Origin: an uncultured Ignavibacteria bacterium
Lineage (GTDB): Bacteria; Bacteroidota; Ignavibacteria; SZUA-365
NCBI GenBank assembly: GCA_913060595.1
Contig: CAJXSA010000263.1
Coordinates: 1 to 5,714 of the forward strand
Length of the DNA stretch: 5,714 nt
Reading direction: 5' to 3'
Every line of letters begins with the position of its first letter. Within the stretch, counting starts at the first letter, position 1. The translations under genes were made by a program, and so were the position numbers. Below, one piece after another: positions 1 through 5,714 of this stretch. Under the pieces are notes generated by a model that made no database searches, was not told the origin of the DNA, and saw only the letters and a list, made by a program, of their open reading frames with translations.

Positions 1-375
1 CTGGCGATCGTCGGACTGTTCACCGTCATCGGACTCGCCACCGAGGGCTGCATGGGCTGGTTCCTCTACGCCTTCCTCATTCCCTTTTACGCCGTGCCCG
101 CGGCCTTCTTCACCGTCTGGGGCATCCCCTTCGGTGCGATCCTCTTCGTGGTCTATCTCGTGGGCTATCCCCTGCTGAAAATCTTCCTGCCGAAAACGGC
201 ATTCGGGAAAAAGCTGCACGAGAAGATGAAGAAAATGAACAAATCCCGCGGCGGGACCTGGAGTTCCGGCGGCTGGTCAAGCGGCGGCTTCTCTTCGGGC
301 GGCTTCTCCTCCGGCGGCGGATTCAGCGGCGGAGGCGGCAGCTTCGGCGGGGGCGGATCGTCGGGAGGCTGGTAG
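1..375 (+). CDS. TPM-domain (YgcG-type) membrane protein, C-terminal part (5' truncated)
   Basis: The reading frame is open from base 1 to a TAG at 373-375, giving 124 residues. The first in-frame ATG (base 52) lies inside a hydrophobic stretch, so the true start is upstream of the window. Two hydrophobic segments are visible, about residues 1-13 and 19-63. The second contains GWFLYAFLIPFYAVPAAFF and ends at a Lys-rich cytosolic-type stretch (KKLHEKMKKMNKSR, residues 70-83). From residue 84 the protein is almost entirely Gly, Ser, Phe and Trp, with repeated SSGG[WF] units and a GGGSFGGGGSSGGW end. A GWFLYxFLxPF membrane segment followed by a Gly/Ser tail ending in SFGGGG is, from memory, typical of TPM_phosphatase/YgcG-family proteins, whose TPM domain sits N-terminal and would lie outside the window. 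The function is poorly defined; TPM domains have been linked to photosystem II repair in plants and to envelope roles in bacteria. A terminator follows 65 bases after the stop, so this is probably the last gene of its transcript. Confidence 0.8.
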   Translation: MAIVGLFTVIGLATEGCMGWFLYAFLIPFYAVPAAFFTVWGIPFGAILFVVYLVGYPLLKIFLPKTAFGKKLHEKMKKMNKSRGGTWSSGGWSSGGFSSGGFSSGGGFSGGGGSFGGGGSSGGW

Positions 376-439
376 GCGGCAGCTCTTTTCATCACTCCTG
401 CTCCATTGAGAAGCCCTGCGAACGCCGAGCTTATTTTGA

Positions 440-475
440 TGCCCCCCCGGAATTCTGCCCGAGGGGGCATTTTTT
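440..475 (+). terminator. Intrinsic terminator after the TPM-family gene
   Basis: TGCCCCC (440-446) pairs with GGGGGCA (463-469). After one C/A mismatch, CGG (448-450) pairs with CCG (459-461) around an 8-base loop. The stem is followed directly by six T (470-475), the classic rho-independent layout. It lies 65 bases after the TPM-family stop and separates that transcript from the lipoprotein gene. Confidence 0.88.
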
Positions 476-524
476 GCATGACTACAGATCCGACTACTGC
501 GTCAAGTCATTTATTTCCCCCTTG

Positions 525-535
525 TTTTTTTTTTT
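525..535 (+). repeat. Homopolymeric T tract (11 T) upstream of the lipoprotein gene
   Basis: An uninterrupted run of 11 T follows a pyrimidine-rich stretch (TTTCCCCCTTG, 514-524), about 135 bases before the lipoprotein start. No stable GC-rich stem precedes it directly, so it is not a second standard terminator. It could be a bent or AT-rich promoter-upstream element, or a slippage-prone tract. The TTGCAA at 534-539 could act as a -35 element, but the matching -10 near 556-562 (CATACGC) is poor, so no promoter is called. Confidence 0.5.
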
Positions 536-660
536 GCAATGATTTTAGATTGCCCCATACGCGATTAACACACCGGTTTACCGGAAAACGAACAGAACTG
601 CGCTTCCTCCGGGGGAAACTCGCGCGGGTCGCCTGATTGACGGAACATCTCACTCTCCAC

Positions 661-665
661 GGTGA
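661..665 (+). promoter_or_regulatory. Possible ribosome binding site (GGTGA) for the lipoprotein gene
   Basis: GGTGA ends five bases before ATG 671 and is the only Shine-Dalgarno-like sequence near the alternative starts (GTG 662, ATG 671, ATG 680). It favours ATG 671. It is a partial match and Bacteroidota often use weak sites, so ATG 680 remains possible. Both starts leave a functional-looking lipoprotein signal. Confidence 0.45.
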
Positions 666-670
666 TTGTC

Positions 671-1792
671 ATGAATTCCATGAAGTGCATTCCCTGCATT
701 GCTCTTGCATTGCTGTTTCTGCTTGCATGCTCCGAGCCGTCCTCCCCACCGGAGGTCATTCCACCACTGGAACCGCCAGAGGATACCACGAGTCACGCGT
801 ACTCCTGGGAATTCCACATCGTCGGCGTCTGGGGCGGATCAGTGCTCCGCGCCGTGGCCGCAGACGCAGACTCCAGCGTCTGGGCTGTGGGGTATATCCA
901 GCTGGATTCCACCATTCTATCGATTCCAACGGGCCGTGAAAGCAGTACCGCCAACGCTATCCGCATTACCCCCGAGGCGATAGTCCCATATGCGATTGGG
1001 GTGCCATCCAAAAACGGTCAGATAGCTCCTGCAGAATTGTATGGAATTACAGTGGAGCGAGGCTATCCGACATTCTGGGTTACACGCCGATGGACGAAAA
1101 TGCTGCCCGAAGGCTGGACACATGCATTCTTTGAGGATCTGAACGGCCTGATAATCGGGAGGGAGTTCTTCGAACGAGGGAGGGAGGGCGATGTGTATCT
1201 CTACGGAGGCAGAGGATTCCTCGGTCGTTTCGACGGACCATCACACAAAACGCATACGCAGTTTCCCACGGGTACCGCACGCACAATCACCGCCTTTGCG
1301 GAAGTAGGCCCGGATGAGTTCTATGTCGGGGGATGGGATCATGATACGACGAACGGCACTTTTCATCACATCAAAGCCGGCGTCGTAACCGATATGCAGC
1401 GAGATCTCGGGAACGGAGTTAGGCTGAACCACGCCACGGCGCTCTGGGCAAGCAGGGAGAGGCTATTTGCATTCTGCCCACCATATCTCTACATCCAATC
1501 GCTGCGACAACCGCAGCGATGGGATACTCTCTTTCTCCCACCAGAGATTGCAGGAATGAATGTAGGTTTACCAGTCTGTGCCAACGGCCGTGAGGACAAC
1601 GATGCATTTATCGCTGGACACAATGCCACCATTATCCATTACAACGGTCGTTCCCTGCATTTCTATGACGAGGTTCAGGCATATTTCGGACATGGGGTAT
1701 TCGAGGATATCGCGGTAACGCCGCGTAAAGTCTATATCGTAGGCTCTCGCAACAATCGCGCAATACTTGCAATCGGCACCCGTCGCGATTGA
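671..1792 (+). CDS. Predicted lipoprotein with propeller-like repeats, function unknown
   Basis: The product has 373 residues from ATG 671. The frame also opens at GTG 662 (+3 residues) and ATG 680. Residues 1-20 form a lipoprotein signal: a Lys at 5, a hydrophobic core, then the lipobox LLAC with Cys20 as the predicted lipidated residue. Position +2 is Ser, not Asp, so an outer-membrane location is reasonable. Residues 21-40 are a Pro/Glu-rich linker (SEPSSPPEV...LEPPED). The rest is beta-rich and shows recurring strands ending in an xVGx or xAGx turn: SSVWAVGY (68-75), GDVYLYGG (173-180), DEFYVGGW (215-222), NDAFIAGH (310-317) and RKVYIVGS (352-359). Several are followed by I/F-x-x-[FY]-[DN]-G strands such as IIHYNG (321-326). 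This spacing suggests a beta-propeller, seen often in Bacteroidota surface lipoproteins. No catalytic motif or named family is recognised. It is 50 bases upstream of the T9SS cargo gene on the same strand without an intervening terminator, so an operon is plausible. Confidence 0.85.
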   Translation: MNSMKCIPCIALALLFLLACSEPSSPPEVIPPLEPPEDTTSHAYSWEFHIVGVWGGSVLRAVAADADSSVWAVGYIQLDSTILSIPTGRESSTANAIRITPEAIVPYAIGVPSKNGQIAPAELYGITVERGYPTFWVTRRWTKMLPEGWTHAFFEDLNGLIIGREFFERGREGDVYLYGGRGFLGRFDGPSHKTHTQFPTGTARTITAFAEVGPDEFYVGGWDHDTTNGTFHHIKAGVVTDMQRDLGNGVRLNHATALWASRERLFAFCPPYLYIQSLRQPQRWDTLFLPPEIAGMNVGLPVCANGREDNDAFIAGHNATIIHYNGRSLHFYDEVQAYFGHGVFEDIAVTPRKVYIVGSRNNRAILAIGTRRD

Positions 1793-1830
1793 CGAATGCC
1801 GGTTGTGTCACGTATCATTCAACGGATTAC

Positions 1831-1837
1831 AAGGGGG
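1831..1837 (+). promoter_or_regulatory. Strong Shine-Dalgarno site that fixes the start of the T9SS cargo gene
   Basis: AAGGGGG lies five bases upstream of ATG 1843. It settles the start at 1843 over the in-frame TTG at 1789. The TTG start would add 18 polar residues before an otherwise normal signal peptide and would overlap the upstream stop codon. Confidence 0.8.
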
Positions 1838-1842
1838 TGGAT

Positions 1843-4800
1843 ATGAAAACCACTGCTATCGCCCTGACATTCTTCTTCCTCGCCCTCGGCCATTGCCTCG
1901 GGCAGGGTGTGGATGCTGACTTCGTGGTAACCGCGGACGGGAACGATGAATATGAGGGTGAAGCCATTCATGTACCTGATATTCGACTGACCGGCTCCGG
2001 CGCAGGGACCTTCGGGTACACGGCGCCGCCGATCTCAACGACCCTGGATGCGAACACTGCCTACACCGCCGATGTCGCGGAGGAAGTCGGTGGCGTACCC
2101 ACGGATCGCATCACTCTGGATAAACTTTACAAACACCATGTATGGGACAACGACCTCGAGGAACACCTGCTGTATCACGATTTTACGACTCCTTCATCTC
2201 AATATACTCTCGAGAAACGGGCAGATTTCAAATCCGTGCTCAGTGTAGAGTTGTACAACAATTTCGAAGAATTCAACGATGCTGGCACGCTGAAGTTTCG
2301 CGATCCCTGGTACGTCGATGCAAGCGGTAATCAGCCGGATCAGTTGACGCAGTTCGATTCACCTCATACCCCGACAGGAAACCACTATGAGGACGATCCT
2401 GCCGTCTTTCAAAATCAGCTCATTGATGCTGGCAAGCCATTTTATTCCCTTCAATACCGCCCTCTGCTGGATGCAGATTATCAGACAACAGCGACCGAGC
2501 CATTGGATCGCGGGGACTGGTCGCTGATCGGTGTGTATCCGCGGAGCGCTGCGGATGCGGTCGTGGATGATAGCAATCAGCGCTGGTCGAGTAGCGGAGG
2601 GACATGGTCGCGAAATACGTCGTTGTACGATGTGGATGTTCGATTCGATGCGAACAACGCTGAAGTCTTCGGTTTCTACAAGGCGCACATGAAGGCCACA
2701 CAGGACGTTCCACCCACGCAGGGGAACAGCCAGCGAAGGATCGTGCGCGAAAGCAGGACCGGACAGGATTTCTACCATGCGGTGTATGTCAGCGGTGGCA
2801 GGATTTACTACACCTGGACGGAAGACGATGGCTCCACGTGGAAACCGGAGGTGCTCATAAGCGATTTCCATCACGCAGCCTCGAAACCCGGCATTGCAAT
2901 CAGGCAGGAGCAGTCGAGCGCCTCCATCAATGAGTGCCTGTTCGTTTCGTATGTAGACGAAACAGACGCCGAGATCGTTCTCAAACGACGTTTCCTTCCC
3001 CTCAATCCGGAAAACTGGAGCGTCATCGATGAAATCGAGTTGTGGGACCACACCATCGCTCATCCCGTCCTCGCCGCCGGTTCGCGGGGCGACCGGGACA
3101 ATTGCGCGCTGGTGTGGGAGGACAGCCTGTCGCTGAAATACGCCGTCTACTCGGGAAGCCTCCCCATTACGGGGAATCACGTCACGAGCCAGGGAACGTC
3201 CTCCGGGGTGACCTTCGACGAACTCACGCTTGCCGATGGATACTACAGCGCGTGGCGCAGGACGTATTACCAGCCTGAGATGCCCTCGGTCGTTGCCGAG
3301 GCCGGGTGCAATGGCGCAAGCTTCGCATTTCCTCTCGTCTGGCGTGAGGGTGACCTCGGAAGCATGCGATGCAAGACGCTTCTGGTTGAATACGATACCG
3401 TGTCACAATCGTGGACCGTGACAGATCCGGATCCGGTTTTCGTTCCATCCAACAGACTCTATATCGATGATCATGCTGCCCCGTCGATTGCAGCCGCGTG
3501 CGCGAGCGGAAATACCTGGATCGCATACGAATTCAAGAACCAGGGGATTTTCCCGACGCCGTCACGTATTCCTTCTGCCGGTATCTCTCTGCTCGGGCGC
3601 ACGTTCACGCCGGTCACGTCACGTTATCCCAATATCTCAGTCGGTGGATCGAGCGTCATCGTGCCGGCGAACCGTGTTGCGGTGCTCACCGGACTGCGGA
3701 ACTATCCGACTGTGTGGCGCTGGAAACATGTGACACGCGTTTTGAATGCCCCGGCGAATCTTGCCACGAGACCGGAACCCACGATCGGATGGGACGGTGC
3801 AGGCGTGATGCTCGCCATGAATTACAGATTGTTCCCGAGAGCGATTGTCAGTGTCAAATACCCGTTCTCCGCTCCGGCAACCGTGAACGCGACGGTGCAG
3901 ACTGATGGGCTCTACCCATCCATGACACACACGGGTACGGCTCTGGAGATCTATTCATCGTTCGATCAGTCCGCCGCGAGTCTTCCTCCATCGAGCCCGG
4001 TCCTTGGACATTGGCTGAAATATGATGTCATGCAGACGAGAAACGGTCTCAGGAAGACAGCGCAGATTACGACCAGCGACATGCTCCGCGAACTGGTACT
4101 GCGAAAAAACGACTCTTCATACGCGCTGTTCGGTGTCGTCAAGCCCCACATGATGAACGCAGACTCACAGTTTACGGCGCTCACCTGGGATCTGTCGGCG
4201 GATACGTCGGACATTCACTACTGGAGCCAGCTTCCGAAATGCATACGCACCACATCGTTTGTCGTACCGACCGGCGGTATCGTTGAGTACGGCAACGAGC
4301 TGTTTGCGCGCAACACCGCGGACCTCGACAGCAGCGCCATCGTGCTGCTTCAATTCCGTGACGCATCCTCCCATACGCTCCTGTACGAAGCGAGCATCAA
4401 CATGGCCGGCTATCAGGGGGATACAGCGTTGTACGTACTCGATCGGCACGACCTGACAGCGTATGCCGGTTCGTCAGTATACATGTGCCTCGATGTCCAG
4501 GACACGGCTAGCGCAGATTCATGGGAAGTACAGGTCATCACGAGTATCGACACGATGCAGCAACAGAAACGGTCTACCGCCGGGCACGTGGTACCGAGCA
4601 CCGTGCACCTGCATCAGAACGTCCCGAACCCATTCAATCCCTCAACCACGATCACGTATGAACTGGCAGAAGACCTGCTGGTCAGGCTGCAGGTCTTCGA
4701 TCAGTTCGGCCGGTGCGTCGCAACACTCGATGAAGGCAGCAAATCCGCCGGCATGCACACTGAGACATTCAACGCCCGCAATCTTCCAAGCGGTGTGTAC

Positions 4801-4860
4801 TACTGCCGTTTGCGGGCAGGTGACCAGGTCCGATCAAGGAAAATGCTGTTGGTGAAATAG
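1843..4860 (+). CDS. T9SS-secreted protein with sialidase/BNR-like propeller and type A sorting domain
   Basis: The product has 1005 residues. Residues 1-22 (MKTTAIALTFFFLALGHCLG...) are a Sec signal peptide. Its only Cys is preceded by GH, so it is not a lipobox. Residues 23-290 are an uncharacterised beta-rich region, including LKFRDPWYVDASGNQPDQ (151-168) and a VRFDANNAEVFGFYKAHM strand pair (266-283). Residues 298-710 look like a propeller: an Asp-box TEDDGSTW (326-333), then regularly recurring blade starts of the form xPx[IVM]: KPGI (348), HPVL (407), MPSV (480), APSI (546), YPNI (595) and YPSM (691), often followed by a VW or AY strand. Residues 740-910 may be a beta-sandwich. Residues 922-1005 are the T9SS sorting domain, with NVPNPFNPST, LQVFDQFGRCVATL, LPSGVYYCRLRAG and a terminal RKMLLVK. 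It should cross the inner membrane by Sec and the outer membrane by T9SS, then be anchored or released. Only one Asp-box is clear, and I see no Arg triad, Tyr/Glu pair or other sialidase active site, so an enzymatic role is not supported. Binding or structural roles are equally possible. Confidence 0.93.
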   Translation: MKTTAIALTFFFLALGHCLGQGVDADFVVTADGNDEYEGEAIHVPDIRLTGSGAGTFGYTAPPISTTLDANTAYTADVAEEVGGVPTDRITLDKLYKHHVWDNDLEEHLLYHDFTTPSSQYTLEKRADFKSVLSVELYNNFEEFNDAGTLKFRDPWYVDASGNQPDQLTQFDSPHTPTGNHYEDDPAVFQNQLIDAGKPFYSLQYRPLLDADYQTTATEPLDRGDWSLIGVYPRSAADAVVDDSNQRWSSSGGTWSRNTSLYDVDVRFDANNAEVFGFYKAHMKATQDVPPTQGNSQRRIVRESRTGQDFYHAVYVSGGRIYYTWTEDDGSTWKPEVLISDFHHAASKPGIAIRQEQSSASINECLFVSYVDETDAEIVLKRRFLPLNPENWSVIDEIELWDHTIAHPVLAAGSRGDRDNCALVWEDSLSLKYAVYSGSLPITGNHVTSQGTSSGVTFDELTLADGYYSAWRRTYYQPEMPSVVAEAGCNGASFAFPLVWREGDLGSMRCKTLLVEYDTVSQSWTVTDPDPVFVPSNRLYIDDHAAPSIAAACASGNTWIAYEFKNQGIFPTPSRIPSAGISLLGRTFTPVTSRYPNISVGGSSVIVPANRVAVLTGLRNYPTVWRWKHVTRVLNAPANLATRPEPTIGWDGAGVMLAMNYRLFPRAIVSVKYPFSAPATVNATVQTDGLYPSMTHTGTALEIYSSFDQSAASLPPSSPVLGHWLKYDVMQTRNGLRKTAQITTSDMLRELVLRKNDSSYALFGVVKPHMMNADSQFTALTWDLSADTSDIHYWSQLPKCIRTTSFVVPTGGIVEYGNELFARNTADLDSSAIVLLQFRDASSHTLLYEASINMAGYQGDTALYVLDRHDLTAYAGSSVYMCLDVQDTASADSWEVQVITSIDTMQQQKRSTAGHVVPSTVHLHQNVPNPFNPSTTITYELAEDLLVRLQVFDQFGRCVATLDEGSKSAGMHTETFNARNLPSGVYYCRLRAGDQVRSRKMLLVK

Positions 4861-4961
4861 CATACATCAACACTCAGATTGACGAAGGACGCCGTGTTTA
4901 AGGTGGTATCTCTATTCGTTGACACGTCCCCGTTGATGTCGCTGATGCTGGTCTGCATTCC

Positions 4962-4991
4962 GAAAAGCCCCGCCGTGTGGCGGGGCTTTTC
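4962..4991. terminator. Bidirectional intrinsic terminator between convergent genes
   Basis: A perfect 13-bp stem joins GAAAAGCCCCGCC (4962-4974) to GGCGGGGCTTTTC (4979-4991) around a 4-base GTGT loop. The stem carries AAAA on its left and TTTT on its right, so each strand reads as a GC-rich hairpin ending in a U run. It therefore serves both the plus-strand T9SS gene (stop 4860) and the minus-strand groEL gene (stop 5021). The rest of 4861-5020 holds no recognisable feature. Confidence 0.92.
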
Positions 4992-5020
4992 CGTTGTGTT
5001 CGTTTCGGAGAGTGGCCGGC

Positions 5021-5714
<694 letters not shown>

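Larger units (their letters stand above)
376..670. other. Intergenic region between the TPM-family gene and the lipoprotein gene
   Basis: These 295 bases carry a plus-strand intrinsic terminator (440-475) and an 11-base T tract (525-535). The short open frames across it have atypical composition, no convincing ribosome binding site and no recognisable protein features, so I call no gene. The promoter for the downstream lipoprotein gene should lie here, probably after the terminator, but I see no confident match to either a sigma70 promoter or the Bacteroidota -33/-7 (TTG / TAnnTTTG) promoter. Confidence 0.6.

Noticed and set aside
165..479. Proline-rich minus-strand open frame opposite the TPM-family tail
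   Set aside because: Its Pro runs are the reverse complement of Gly codons in the real gene, and it runs through the terminator.
534..562. TTGCAA with CATACGC as a possible sigma70 promoter
   Set aside because: The -10 match is poor, and the organism group usually uses a different promoter consensus, so it is too weak to annotate.
1789..1842. TTG start at 1789 for the T9SS cargo, overlapping the upstream stop codon
   Set aside because: It would put 18 polar residues before the signal peptide. ATG 1843 has a strong AAGGGGG site five bases upstream.
1851..1905. Possible lipobox at LGHC in the T9SS cargo signal peptide
   Set aside because: His directly before the Cys does not fit a lipobox, and T9SS cargo normally uses a signal peptidase I signal.
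2359..3180. 273-codon open frame on the minus strand inside the T9SS cargo gene
   Set aside because: It is in codon register with the plus-strand gene, where GC-rich codon bias tends to leave the antisense frame open. It has no ribosome binding site and its composition is implausible (rich in Arg, Ile and Pro, with no domain pattern). The plus-strand protein has a signal peptide, Asp-box and sorting domain.
3427..3436. CCGGATCCGG perfect palindrome in the T9SS cargo gene
   Set aside because: It is only 10 bp and arises from two similar Asp-Pro codon pairs (TDPDP), so chance is sufficient.

Overview
The window looks like chromosomal DNA from a moderately GC-rich bacterium of the Bacteroidota/Chlorobi (FCB) group, plausibly the Ignavibacteria/Kapabacteria side. 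The main evidence is the C-terminal sorting domain of the large secreted protein. It has the NVPNPFNPST...GVYYCRLRAG...KMLLVK pattern that marks type IX secretion system (T9SS) cargo, a secretion route confined to this group. The class-level placement is inference; the T9SS assignment is strong.

Layout: (1) 1-375, plus strand: 3' end of a TPM-domain (YgcG-type) membrane protein with a Gly/Ser-rich tail, cut by the window edge. (2) 376-670: intergenic, with an intrinsic terminator at 440-475 and an 11-T tract at 525-535. (3) 671-1792, plus: a predicted lipoprotein of about 373 residues with propeller-like repeats and no recognised family. (4) 1843-4860, plus: a 1005-residue T9SS-secreted protein with a sialidase/BNR-like propeller core (one clear Asp-box) and a C-terminal sorting domain. 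(5) 4861-5020: short convergent intergenic region with a bidirectional terminator at 4962-4991. (6) 5021-5714, minus: C-terminal 230 residues of the chaperonin GroEL, cut by the window edge.

The two middle genes lie 50 bases apart on the same strand with no terminator between them, so they may be co-transcribed. Both products are predicted to leave the cytoplasm, one as a lipid-anchored envelope protein and the other by T9SS, and both look like beta-propeller proteins. A joint cell-surface role is possible but is inference only. The flanking TPM and groEL genes look like ordinary core genes, and each is separated from the pair by a terminator. I found no CRISPR array, tRNA, rRNA, insertion sequence or defence system. 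The window looks mostly ordinary, and the uncharacterised secreted pair is the part most worth following up.
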